From positions 1-64,000 of the forward strand of contig CAYSAJ010000007.1 of the NCBI GenBank assembly GCA_964429005.1: 64,000 nucleotides of DNA, given 5' to 3'. A program made the position numbers and the translations under genes. Positions 18,347 through 27,441 of the stretch are shown here, piece by piece (position 1 is the stretch's first letter; every line of letters begins with the position of its first letter). A model generated the notes under the pieces. The model ran no database searches, was not told the DNA's origin, and saw nothing but the letters and a program-made list of their open reading frames with translations. This DNA is from JACRBE01 sp964429005 (GTDB lineage Bacteria > Chlamydiota > Chlamydiia > Chlamydiales > JACRBE01).

Positions 18347-19104
18347 AGAGGGTCCCTTAATGATAGGAGAGAATTGTACTTATCAGAGGAATTTGTTTCC
18401 ATGAAACTCTTATGGATGAGCTCTCTAAGAATTTGGCGAGCTTCTGCAAGATTTTCCTTTGTCCACCCGTCCCCCATAAAATAAAAACTTGTCCCATACA
18501 TACCTTCTACTATCTCTGGATGGTTGGAAAGAACCTGAGAAAGAATATTATGTATAGGTTTAGCAATTGAGATTGTTCCCTGGTGAAGATAGCCCTGTTT
18601 TTTCTTTCGTTGCGCGGCCCCTGCAATTTTTTTCCCTTCAATCATTACATCGTACTGAGTTGGCTTAGCCATACAAAAGTTTTCAAACTTCTGTGAAGGT
18701 CCTTTTTTTTCATCTTTTAGAAGATGAAAAAGCCCATACTTCGCTAAATATTGCATACAAACCGATTGAATTTTTTGATTGATATATTGGTAGTTTTGTA
18801 AGGGATTTTCAGAAAAACCAGGATGATTTTGGGGAATCAAAACAGAAAATGCGAGATCCCAAAGGTGGAAGACTACGCCTCCTCCTGTAGGTCTTCTTGC
18901 TATATCAATCCCTTCTTTTTGCAGAGCTTCTAAAGATAGAAGCTCCTGAGGCTTCATAAAGTAACCGTAGGTGATCGAGGGCTTTTCCCAATCATAAAAA
19001 TGGAGGATAGCAGATCCCCATGGATCTAGATTTTCTAACAGCTCTCTATCGATTTCCATGTTCTCTTTTGCTGATTTGCAGCCAGTGTCAAGGAGGGTTA
19101 TCAT
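18343..19104 (-). CDS. lplA: Lipoate-protein ligase A family protein
   Basis: 253-aa member of the lipoate/biotin ligase fold. The lipoate-binding motif RRPTGGGVVFH is at about residues 91-101, and the lysine strand with GKKIAGAAQRKKKQG lies near 175-190, followed by LHQGTI. Such enzymes attach lipoate (or transfer octanoate/lipoyl) to GcvH and the E2 subunits. Position next to clpC copies lplA (CT285)-clpC (CT286) of C. trachomatis. It is transcribed divergently from clpC and coupled to proS downstream. The substrate within the lipoyl pathway cannot be fixed from sequence. Confidence 0.85.
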   Translation of the reverse strand: MITLLDTGCKSAKENMEIDRELLENLDPWGSAILHFYDWEKPSITYGYFMKPQELLSLEALQKEGIDIARRPTGGGVVFHLWDLAFSVLIPQNHPGFSENPLQNYQYINQKIQSVCMQYLAKYGLFHLLKDEKKGPSQKFENFCMAKPTQYDVMIEGKKIAGAAQRKKKQGYLHQGTISIAKPIHNILSQVLSNHPEIVEGMYGTSFYFMGDGWTKENLAEARQILRELIHKSFMETNSSDKYNSLLSLRDPL

Positions 19105-19281
19105 GCTTATCCTGCTGGTTTATAATTAATTACAACTCTTTTGCCAAAAATAGGTCCCGTAGATAGAATGACGAACATAGCAAAGATCTCCCGAAAGTCT
19201 CAAGCTTTGAAAAAAGTATGGAAGATTTGGTATGATCTTAAAGCTAGTGTCTTCATTATACTAAGAAATAAGGTGTCTTAC

Positions 19282-21810
19282 ATGTTTGATAAGTTTACAA
19301 ATAGAGCCAAGCAGGTCATTAAACTTGCCAAAAAAGAGGCGCAAAAACTCAACCATAATTATTTGGGAACTGAGCATGTATTGCTAGGCCTTATGAAACT
19401 CGGACAAGGGATTGCAGTCAATGTCCTTAAAAACCTCAATATAGACTATGAAACTTTGCTTGCTGAAGTAGAGCGGATTGTAGGATTTGGGCCCGAAATA
19501 CAGGTCTATGGAGATCCAACTTTAACTAGCAAAGTCAAAAAAGTTTTTGAATATGCAAATGAAGAGGCAGCCTCTCTGAACCATAACTACGTGGGAACAG
19601 AGCATCTTCTTTTAGCATTAATCCGCCAAACAGACGGTGTTGCTGCGCAAATTTTAGAAAACCTCAATATCAATTTAAAAGAGATCCGTAAAGAAGTTCT
19701 CAAAGAACTTGAAACTTTCAACTTACAACTTCCGCCAATGGGGATGGTCTCTTCATCTGGCAGCCCTTCAGCAAAATCGAGCCAAGAAAAGACAGCTCCT
19801 GCGAATGAAAAAATGGCTGCTTTGAAAGCTTACGGGCATGATTTAACAGAGCTTTGTAAAGAAGGGAAACTCGATCCCGTTATTGGCAGACGAGAAGAAG
19901 TTGAAAGACTCATTTTAATTTTATGTCGAAGACGAAAAAACAACCCAGTTCTAATTGGTGAAGCAGGAGTTGGCAAAACAGCCATCGTAGAAGGACTTGC
20001 TCATGCTATCGTTTCAGGAAATGTTCCGGACAACTTAGCTAAAAAAAAGCTGATTTCACTCGATTTAACGCTCATGATCGCAGGAACAAAATACCGTGGT
20101 CAATTTGAAGAAAGAATCAAAGCTGTTATGGATGAAGTAAAAAAACATGGCAACATTCTACTCTTTATTGATGAGATCCACACAATTGTTGGGGCTGGAG
20201 CTGCAGAAGGAGCTATCGACGCATCCAACATTTTAAAACCTGCCCTCTCTCGAGGTGAAATCCAATGTATTGGCGCAACGACTCTCGATGAGTACCGCAA
20301 ACAAATTGAAAAAGATGCAGCACTAGAGCGCCGATTCCAAAAAATTATGGTCGCTCCCCCATCTATTGATGAATCGATTGAAATCTTATCAGGCCTCAAA
20401 ACGAAATATGAAGAGCATCATAAATGCATTTACACTGATGCAGCGATCATAAGCGCTGTAACTCTTTCTGATCGATATATTGCTGGAAGATTTCTTCCCG
20501 ATAAGGCGATTGACCTTGTAGATGAAGCAGGGGCTAAAGCTCGTATTTCTATGCTCCATCAACCGCAGGAAATTACCGATCTTGAGGGTGAAATTGAAGG
20601 CGTTCGCCTCTCCAAGGAAGAATCAATTGGTAAACAAGAGTATGAAAAGGCAGCAAAACTCAGAGACAATGAAAAAAATCTTCGTGAGCACCTCCAACAA
20701 ATCCGTAGCGAGTGGGAGAGAAATAAAGACGAGAATAAAGTTGTTGTCGATGAAGATGATGTCGCAAAAGTTGTCTCTAAAGTGACGGGAATCCCTGTTG
20801 CAAGGCTTACTGAAGCTGAATCTCAAAAAGTCCTAAAAATGGAAGAGTCTTTGAAAGGGCTTGTTGTGGGACAAGATGATGCGATCCGTACTGTATGCCG
20901 AGCGATCCGAAGAAGCAAAGCTGATATCAAAGATCCCAATCGTCCGATTGGAGCTTTCTTGTTCCTAGGCCCTACGGGCGTGGGCAAAACCCTTGTGGCA
21001 AGACAGCTTGCTATCCAACTTTTTGGTGGTGAGGATGCCCTTATCCAAGTCGATATGACAGAGTATATGGAGAAATTTGCCGTTTCTAAAATGACGGGGT
21101 CTCCTCCTGGATATGTAGGTTATGAAGAGGGGGGCCAGCTCACCGAGCAGGTGCGCCAAAGACCCTATTCAGTCGTACTTTTCGATGAAGTGGAAAAAGC
21201 ACATCCTGATGTAATGAACCTCTTACTCCAAATTCTAGAAGAAGGAAGGTTAACAGACTCATTAGGTCGTAAGATTGACTTCCGCAATACGGTGATCATC
21301 ATGACATCTAACCTTGGCTCTGATTTGATCCGAAGATCTACTGAAGTGGGTTTTGGTGTGGAAGAAGGGATGATTAATTATCACGACATGCAAGAGAAAA
21401 TAGAGAAAGCGGTTAAAAAGCACTTTAAACCCGAATTTATTAACCGTTTAGATAGTCTTGTGATCTTTAGAGCACTTGATAAAAACCTTCTTGCAAACAT
21501 CGTTGATCTTGAAATCGAGAAACTCCACAAGCGTCTGCAAAAACGTGGTGTCACCATTGAGCTTGATCCTAAAGCGAAAGAATACATTGTTGGCAAAGGA
21601 TATGAACCTGAAATGGGGGCACGACCAATACGCAGAGTGGTCACACAAGAACTTGAAGATCCTCTTGCAGAAAAACTTCTTATGGATCCTGATACAGAAG
21701 CTGATTACTTCATCACAGAAGAAGAAGGGAAGCTAATCTTTACAGATCGCAAGAAGAAAAAAGAGAAAAAAAAGAAAAAAACTGAATCGATGGCTACTTC
21801 TGAGTCATAA
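19282..21810 (+). CDS. clpC: ATP-dependent Clp protease ATPase ClpC
   Basis: 842-aa Hsp100 unfoldase that feeds ClpP. Order: two N-terminal Clp repeats (LNHNYLGTEHVLLGLM and LNHNYVGTEHLLLALI), first AAA+ module with Walker A GEAGVGKT, a central UVR-like region (EYEKAAKLRDNEKNL), second AAA+ module with GPTGVGKT and sensor TSNLGSD, and a Lys/Glu-rich tail. The ATG at 19282 is chosen because it starts the canonical MFDKFTNRAKQ and follows AAGGTG; an in-frame TTG at 19141 would add 47 residues foreign to the family. The UVR region marks ClpC rather than ClpB. A hairpin terminator follows. Confidence 0.96.
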   Translation: MFDKFTNRAKQVIKLAKKEAQKLNHNYLGTEHVLLGLMKLGQGIAVNVLKNLNIDYETLLAEVERIVGFGPEIQVYGDPTLTSKVKKVFEYANEEAASLNHNYVGTEHLLLALIRQTDGVAAQILENLNINLKEIRKEVLKELETFNLQLPPMGMVSSSGSPSAKSSQEKTAPANEKMAALKAYGHDLTELCKEGKLDPVIGRREEVERLILILCRRRKNNPVLIGEAGVGKTAIVEGLAHAIVSGNVPDNLAKKKLISLDLTLMIAGTKYRGQFEERIKAVMDEVKKHGNILLFIDEIHTIVGAGAAEGAIDASNILKPALSRGEIQCIGATTLDEYRKQIEKDAALERRFQKIMVAPPSIDESIEILSGLKTKYEEHHKCIYTDAAIISAVTLSDRYIAGRFLPDKAIDLVDEAGAKARISMLHQPQEITDLEGEIEGVRLSKEESIGKQEYEKAAKLRDNEKNLREHLQQIRSEWERNKDENKVVVDEDDVAKVVSKVTGIPVARLTEAESQKVLKMEESLKGLVVGQDDAIRTVCRAIRRSKADIKDPNRPIGAFLFLGPTGVGKTLVARQLAIQLFGGEDALIQVDMTEYMEKFAVSKMTGSPPGYVGYEEGGQLTEQVRQRPYSVVLFDEVEKAHPDVMNLLLQILEEGRLTDSLGRKIDFRNTVIIMTSNLGSDLIRRSTEVGFGVEEGMINYHDMQEKIEKAVKKHFKPEFINRLDSLVIFRALDKNLLANIVDLEIEKLHKRLQKRGVTIELDPKAKEYIVGKGYEPEMGARPIRRVVTQELEDPLAEKLLMDPDTEADYFITEEEGKLIFTDRKKKKEKKKKKTESMATSES

Positions 21811-21814
21811 ATGA

Positions 21815-21835
21815 GAGGTTGCTTTAAGCAACCTC
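21815..21835 (+). terminator. Hairpin between clpC and the UFSP-like gene
   Basis: GAGGTTGCT (21815-21823) and AGCAACCTC (21827-21835) form a perfect 9-bp stem with a 3-nt loop, 4 bp after the clpC stop and 16 bp before the stop of the convergent gene. The T-tract is weak on both sides, so it may serve both genes. Confidence 0.6.
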
Positions 21836-21851
21836 ATTTATAAACTCAGCC

Positions 21852-23846
21852 TTAAGAGCCCTCTGATGGAGCGGCCTTTCTTCTTTTTGTGAATAAGAGG
21901 GTATGACGCCATCCACTTTTGAGATCTTTAGTATTAGGAAAGCCGATAGAATTAGATGAATGTAATCCATAATATTTAGCTGCAAACTCCGCGTCTGTAG
22001 GAAATTGTTCTTTAAGAGAACATCGTACTTGGATTCCTGCTTCATCAAGCTCAACTAGATAATAACCTACAGCCTCTTTGGGTGATTTACCCAAATTAAT
22101 TCCCTCTAAAATATGAGGATCTGCAATCCAAAGAGCGAGGTGACCATCGGGCAGCTCACCGATTCCGATAATCGCTTCACCGGTAATTCCATTATCTAAA
22201 GCAACTGGGCCACAATCAGCGTCACTAAAATGTTCAACAAGCATTTGCCTTAAAGTAACGTACTTCAAGGGTGCATAATCACCAAAAATCGTAAGAGGAT
22301 CAGGGCTTTTCAACGGCAATCCCCATGCTCTTTCTAATTTAGAGTCTATACCATAATAATGAAAAATCAATTGGCCAATCATATTATCGGCATCTAGCAT
22401 CGGCCTTTCAAATGGAACATAATTTTTGTCCCTATTGCCCGCTGGTTCTGTAAGAGTCTCACTTCCTGTTTTAGGAAGGAGCAGCTCTCTTTCGGGCCAG
22501 AAATCTTTCCAAAGAGCTAAAATGTTTTCTCGGTTCCCGAATCTCGCAATAAGCTCTTCTATTGAAACATGAATGCCATAGTAGCTTAACATCGTCTGAT
22601 AAACTCTCCATGCACAGCCCCAAGTATAGTCTCTAATTCCTTCAGCATTATAACCATGGTAAATAATCTTTGAACACCAACGGGTAATTTCAGCAGGCTT
22701 TAGATCCTCGGTGATTTCAAAGGGAGGATTTACGAGGTCAGGGGTTAAAGGAAGCATAGGGCCTGCTGTAATAGAAGCTAAACGCTTACGACCTTCTTCA
22801 AGTGTAACGGGAAGGGTCAGAGCTCCTTCTGCTGTAACACTTTCTGTGGGTAACGGCCTATCTGCTCTTGTAAGTTGCGAATTGCAATATCTAATAATTT
22901 CTGCATGTAAATTTCTTAGAGGCCTCTTACGTCTTGTTTCTTGAGAAATATCAGCTTTAATACGAATGACTAGAGGTTCTAAATAAGGAGAGACTAGAGT
23001 CAATAGAGCAGCGCGATCTGCTTCTCCAACTTCTTTGAGCGCTTCGATGATTCCTTCATCAAATGTAGGAAAAGCATAGAGGAAAATTTCTGCTAGAATT
23101 TGAATTGTTCTTAAGTTTTGTTCTTTTCTCGGGAATAATGATAATGCAGTTAATATGGACCTTTTTAGTCTCTCATCTTCCTTGAGAATTGTGATCAAAG
23201 AAATCTTTTTCCCATCTGCTGTTACAATATCTCTAAATAATCCCATGTATCCATAATCATCTCCTCTTCTACCGAATGATTTGGAGGGGTCTACTTCAAA
23301 CCCTCTTTCATATAAATCTACGAAGAAAGAGAAAAGACCCTCTTGAGACAGTGATGGAAATGGATGTTTAGCTAGAAGAGGATAAATCTTATCTCTTAAA
23401 GCTTGAGGAATGCTTGCAACATAAATATTTTCTGGATTTCTCAATATAAACATTAATTTGGTTTCCAAAGAGGCATCTCCTGCTCCACCACTTGGAATAT
23501 AGCTTGCCGCTTCACTTAATAGAGGCAAAACAGAAGTCTCAAGAAATTTGTTATGATAATAATTCCTTAAAGCCTGTTTAATAAAAGGAGGGCAAGAGTC
23601 AAATCGTGACTTTGAAAGAACTTCGTAAAAGGTTCCTTTATTTTCAACTGTGTCGATTAACCCTTTATATGCTTCAAAAACTCGATCTAAGATCCTATCA
23701 TCTTCTTCACTCCACTTTTGTGCGAAGAACAATCTTGAAGCAAACTTGCTAACTTCTTTTTCTATGAGGCTTGCCGTGTTTGCATCACTTTCTGATAATT
23801 CTTGAGAAGCCACTGTACTATGAAAACACGATATTTTAGTTGTCAT
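21852..23846 (-). CDS. UFM1-specific-protease-like (peptidase C78-like) protein
   Basis: 664-aa protein, unknown in its N-terminal 380 residues (helical, no signal peptide or membrane segment). The C-terminal part carries the catalytic boxes of UFSP/C78 cysteine proteases: Tyr399, then WGCAWRVYQTML with Cys411 twelve residues later, and much further on GPVALDNG followed by WIADPHI with Asp576 and His578. In UFSP1 as I recall it, Tyr41 and Cys53 are also 12 apart and the D-P-H box has the same form. A bacterium has no UFM1, so a host target (UFM1 or an Atg8-type protein) is inferred. The ATG at 23846 is preferred over a GTG at 23855. It is flanked by lineage-specific DNA. Confidence 0.7.
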   Translation of the reverse strand: MTTKISCFHSTVASQELSESDANTASLIEKEVSKFASRLFFAQKWSEEDDRILDRVFEAYKGLIDTVENKGTFYEVLSKSRFDSCPPFIKQALRNYYHNKFLETSVLPLLSEAASYIPSGGAGDASLETKLMFILRNPENIYVASIPQALRDKIYPLLAKHPFPSLSQEGLFSFFVDLYERGFEVDPSKSFGRRGDDYGYMGLFRDIVTADGKKISLITILKEDERLKRSILTALSLFPRKEQNLRTIQILAEIFLYAFPTFDEGIIEALKEVGEADRAALLTLVSPYLEPLVIRIKADISQETRRKRPLRNLHAEIIRYCNSQLTRADRPLPTESVTAEGALTLPVTLEEGRKRLASITAGPMLPLTPDLVNPPFEITEDLKPAEITRWCSKIIYHGYNAEGIRDYTWGCAWRVYQTMLSYYGIHVSIEELIARFGNRENILALWKDFWPERELLLPKTGSETLTEPAGNRDKNYVPFERPMLDADNMIGQLIFHYYGIDSKLERAWGLPLKSPDPLTIFGDYAPLKYVTLRQMLVEHFSDADCGPVALDNGITGEAIIGIGELPDGHLALWIADPHILEGINLGKSPKEAVGYYLVELDEAGIQVRCSLKEQFPTDAEFAAKYYGLHSSNSIGFPNTKDLKSGWRHTLLFTKRRKAAPSEGS

Positions 23847-24246
23847 AAAACTCACATTTTATTGTTTGAAATAATAATACCATTTTATAGCTTAAAAAAA
23901 ACAAACAACCCTTTTTATTTTTTGCGATTTTTATTAAGAATAAAATTTTAAATATATTATTTAAACCAAACTTAATTATTGAACTAAAACATCCATCCCC
24001 AAAAATTACTCTGGTCTGTCCTACTTTTGTTTCCTATTGTGAATATAACTTTTTTTTGACTTAAGAAGAGTAACGATTAAGGCAGAGATATTAAATAAAA
24101 TTTAAAATTAAAGACGACGACAAAATCCATTTGTTTTAGGTGATTCTATGCAGGGTTTTTCTATTCTTCTTCGCTTTAACTCAAAATGAAAAACCCTCTT
24201 ACAAGAGCCTTGTAAGAGGGCCTGCAAAAACAATGACAAGATAACT
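23847..24246. other. AT-rich gap between two minus-strand genes
   Basis: About 400 bp without a credible gene. It holds the terminator of the repeat-protein gene at its right end and, presumably, the promoter of the UFSP-like gene at its left end, where the sequence is almost pure A/T. I see no tRNA, small RNA signature or repeat family here. Confidence 0.6.
24194..24220 (-). terminator. Rho-independent terminator of the repeat-protein gene
   Basis: CCCTCTTACAAG (24194-24205) pairs perfectly over 12 bp with CTTGTAAGAGGG (24209-24220) around a 3-nt loop. Read on the minus strand it is followed by TTTTTCATTTT, a classical U-tract, 27 bp beyond the stop codon of the gene at 24247. Confidence 0.9.
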
Positions 24247-25188
24247 TTATGATCCTTGTATTTCAGCTAGGAGCTGTTTTGCTAAGGACGCTGCTGATGA
24301 AGTGTTCCCTTGTGATAAGGCTTGCCACATCTGGCCGATCAAGGTATTGCTTTTGTTCGGATTTTGATTCATAAAAAGAGATAAATCTTGCTCAAATGAA
24401 GATGAGAGACCACTTGGTTGGAGATAGCCGAGAGCTAAAATATCTTGTTGGAAGGCGTTTACTAAAGAAGTTGGCATGGGGCTATTAGGTGATAGAGTAC
24501 TGAGTGTATTGAGCACTGACTCCAAGGATTGGAGAATAGAATTTCCATTATCCCCTGAAATCTGCGCTAATAAGGCTAAAGCCATGGGGCCAGCAGTATT
24601 TAGATCATTTTCCTGCATGGCGCTAGCTAGCTGGGCAATCAAGCTATTTGAGCCACCTACCGGGCTCATAAACTGAGATAGATCTTGTTCAAAGCTCGAC
24701 GATAGGCCACTTGGTTGAAGAAGTCCTAGTGCTAGAACGCTCGATTCAAATTGATTTAAAAATTCAGAGGGGTAGCCACCTTTAAGTGCTGCTACAGCAT
24801 TTAATGTTTGCTCAAGATTCTGTAAAATCGACGACCCGTTATCCCCTGTAAACTGACTTTCTATAGCCATTGCATAACCCGACAAAGTTGTAGAGGGATC
24901 GTTATTTTGCATGGCGTTCATCATTTGATTCAGCAACCCGCTATTAGGAGAGCTACATAAATCCAATAGAAAACCATTATTAAATGTCCCTGGCGGGAAC
25001 GAATTCATATTCGCCCTGATGTTTTGAATATCAGCTTGAATTTGTGGTAACAGGCCACTGCCACCACTACTTCCTGGATTTGAGGCTAAAGATGATAGCT
25101 GCTGAAGTAAGTCTTCAAGCGACTGTTGGGGGGTATCCCCACTCGCTCCCCAAGAAGGCGAAGCTCCCATCCCATGAATGCTAGGCAT
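24247..25188 (-). CDS. Ser/Gln/Asn-rich internal-repeat protein
   Basis: 313-aa protein of unrecognised family. It consists of about two and a half copies of a roughly 105-residue unit; the clearest match is LQPSGLSSSFEQDLS, present twice (about residues 156-170 and 261-275), with GDNGNSIL/GDNGSSIL and QNND/QEND segments also repeated. Composition is high in Ser, Gln, Asn, Gly and Leu, with one Cys, no signal peptide and no membrane segment; each unit looks like paired amphipathic helices. The first 45 residues are Gly/Ser/Pro-rich. It is a single-gene unit with its own strong terminator. A secreted or surface role is plausible but unproved. Confidence 0.75.
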   Translation of the reverse strand: MPSIHGMGASPSWGASGDTPQQSLEDLLQQLSSLASNPGSSGGSGLLPQIQADIQNIRANMNSFPPGTFNNGFLLDLCSSPNSGLLNQMMNAMQNNDPSTTLSGYAMAIESQFTGDNGSSILQNLEQTLNAVAALKGGYPSEFLNQFESSVLALGLLQPSGLSSSFEQDLSQFMSPVGGSNSLIAQLASAMQENDLNTAGPMALALLAQISGDNGNSILQSLESVLNTLSTLSPNSPMPTSLVNAFQQDILALGYLQPSGLSSSFEQDLSLFMNQNPNKSNTLIGQMWQALSQGNTSSAASLAKQLLAEIQGS

Positions 25189-25322
25189 ATATTAACCCAT
25201 TATTATTAAGGTTTCTTAATTAATGATTAACATATAATTAATATTATTAATATGCTTTAGTTTTTGTTTTTGAAAATAACATTATGATTATTAGATAATT
25301 AAATTATGAAAATATTTATTAA

Positions 25323-26597
25323 TTATTCAATAAAACTAGAATGTGGCGATGCTTCTTCTTTATGAGGCCTTTCTTTCAGGGTTAATGAAAGAATGAGAGC
25401 AATCACAAGCCCAATCGGGAGAAGGAGGAGCGCATGTTTATAGGCAGAAGAGGAATAAACGGGGACGCCATCTATGATACGACCATTCCAATAAAGAACA
25501 AGGAACCATCCGATGATGGGTTGAACCGCTGATTCACAAAAGGAGATAATTCCATTCGTGAATGCGACAGCTGTGCCTTTCATGCGTGAAGGTGTAATTT
25601 CAATCGCGTAGCTAAAATGTAATAGTTCGGCAGATGAAAACACACCGAGAAAGAACAATAGTCCGTAAATAGCGAAAATCGGCAACCCTGGGACATAAAT
25701 CACTGTCGTTAAACAAACAAAGCTCAGTAATATCGCGACAAAAATGATTTGTTTTCTTTTGCGAAGAGCATCTGAAATCAGCCCAGTTAAAGGGCCTCCT
25801 ACGAGCCAGCCGACAAAAACCATCGACATGGCAAATCCAGCTGTTTGTTTCGATAGCCCATAGGTTGATTGTAAAAAGGGAGTTCCCCAAAGCCCGCCGA
25901 ACGTAGACGTGGATAAATAGAAAAGAGATGCGACAATGCTGTTGAGCCACGCATAAGGGTTAGAGCACACTTTTTTTACAAGGATGAAAACAGAAGATAT
26001 TGTTGTGTCTTCCTGTTGCTCTCTGGGTGATTCATCTTTGTAAAAAAGATATATACCTAAAGCGAGTAGTATTCCAATCCCCCCGAGGACTTCCATGACA
26101 TGGCGCCAAGGATAATGTGAAACGATCACACTCAGAGGACCTCCTCCTGCAACTGCTCCGCACATACCTATGGAGTTTGCGAGGCCAATCATGAGGGCTC
26201 TCTGCCTTTTAGGGAAGAGATGGGAACAAATAAAGACCATTCCGACAAAAGCAAAAGCTGAGCCACCTCCTATCAAGAGACGTCCAAAGCTTGCGAGTGT
26301 AATATGTCCAGACATGCCAAAAAAGATAGAACCGACACCACAAACTAGGGAAGCGAGAGTTAAAAGCTTTTTCGCTCCGTATTGGTCCATAAGGACACCA
26401 ACAATGAGCTGCATTGGAGCATAGGCATAAAGGTAAAAAGCAACCATCACGCCGACTGCTGCTGCATCCACCATAAAAGCTTGCATCAGCTCATTGATCA
26501 TTACGCTAGGAGAAATGCGAAGAAGGTATTCATAGAAATAAAAGATCGATGCAAATGACCATACAACCCATTTAAAAGGAAAAACATTCTTTTTCAT
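25323..26597 (-). CDS. MFS transporter
   Basis: 424-aa polytopic protein with about 12 membrane segments in two six-helix halves. The major-facilitator signature loop after helix 2 reads GVLMDQYGAKKLL, and the equivalent loop in the second half GLISDALRKRKQI. The two halves are joined by a charged cytoplasmic loop near residue 200 (YKDESPREQQED). The substrate cannot be read; the family includes carboxylate, sugar-phosphate and drug carriers. It stands alone, 65 bp after the PTS regulator gene on the same strand. Confidence 0.88.
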   Translation of the reverse strand: MKKNVFPFKWVVWSFASIFYFYEYLLRISPSVMINELMQAFMVDAAAVGVMVAFYLYAYAPMQLIVGVLMDQYGAKKLLTLASLVCGVGSIFFGMSGHITLASFGRLLIGGGSAFAFVGMVFICSHLFPKRQRALMIGLANSIGMCGAVAGGGPLSVIVSHYPWRHVMEVLGGIGILLALGIYLFYKDESPREQQEDTTISSVFILVKKVCSNPYAWLNSIVASLFYLSTSTFGGLWGTPFLQSTYGLSKQTAGFAMSMVFVGWLVGGPLTGLISDALRKRKQIIFVAILLSFVCLTTVIYVPGLPIFAIYGLLFFLGVFSSAELLHFSYAIEITPSRMKGTAVAFTNGIISFCESAVQPIIGWFLVLYWNGRIIDGVPVYSSSAYKHALLLLPIGLVIALILSLTLKERPHKEEASPHSSFIE

Positions 26598-26662
26598 GCT
26601 AATAGCTGCTCAATTTTAGAACATCTAATGATGAAAAGAGGCAGGGTTAAATGCAAGAATTT

Positions 26663-27385
26663 TTATTGAGGGCGTTTTTCTTGTAGTTGAAGCTCCCAAT
26701 CTTTGATGAATGATAGCAAGGCATCTTTATCTGGGCGTGTGGCTAAGAAACGAGAAGCCTCTGGATCACTTGTTAAGTGGGCAATTTTTGCTAGCAGATT
26801 CAAATGATGTTTATCATTACAAGCAAAGAGAAAAAAGAGCGTATGTACTGGTCTACCATCTAAAGCACCCCAATCTAAAGGTTCTTTAGGGAATACGATA
26901 AAAACGGCATCGAATTCACTTTGAAGTAAAAAATCTCTTGTATGTGGGATGGCAAATCCTTCTCCTAATGCTGTCGGCATAAGAGATTCTCTGTCGAGGA
27001 GCAAATCAGCTACAACATCACTGTCGAGATCAAAACGATCTGCTATCATTTTCGTTGTTTCACGAATTAGCCCCTCTTTACTACTTAATGCTGCTTGCGA
27101 AATGACGTCCCCTTTATGGAGAGCGCGATAAAGGCCAAAAGTTTGCCAACCGCTTGCTGGAGCAAGCCTTTGAGTGGCCGGCGATGATTCCTGGGGCTGG
27201 AAAGAAAAAACCCCTTCTTGGTGATTAATGCGACAATTAAGCATCCAATTTTCAATTTCTGGTCGTGAGAATCGATACTGGTGATTCAGACGATAAGCGG
27301 GAATTTTGCCTTCAGAAAGCCAGCGACGGATTGTAGTTTCAGATACTCCCAACAACTCGGCAACGTCTCGAATTTTTAGATCCAT
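26663..27385 (-). CDS. PTS EIIA(Ntr)-like protein with N-terminal helix-turn-helix
   Basis: 240-aa fusion of an excisionase/MerR-type helix-turn-helix (residues 1-50; VAELLGVSETTIRRWLSEGK) with a PTS EIIA type-2 domain (about 95-235). The phospho-acceptor His lies in GEGFAIPHTRD. The same fusion occurs as PtsN-2 (CT291) in C. trachomatis, next to ptsN-1 and dut as here. It likely links phosphorylation state to DNA binding; chlamydiae use a partial PTS for regulation rather than sugar uptake (family knowledge). A good Shine-Dalgarno (AAGGAG) precedes the ATG. Confidence 0.9.
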   Translation of the reverse strand: MDLKIRDVAELLGVSETTIRRWLSEGKIPAYRLNHQYRFSRPEIENWMLNCRINHQEGVFSFQPQESSPATQRLAPASGWQTFGLYRALHKGDVISQAALSSKEGLIRETTKMIADRFDLDSDVVADLLLDRESLMPTALGEGFAIPHTRDFLLQSEFDAVFIVFPKEPLDWGALDGRPVHTLFFLFACNDKHHLNLLAKIAHLTSDPEASRFLATRPDKDALLSFIKDWELQLQEKRPQ

Positions 27386-27441
27386 ATCGATCTCCTTTTC
27401 GCTTTTTTATAGCAAAGAAAGTAATTATCATTAAGAGGATT

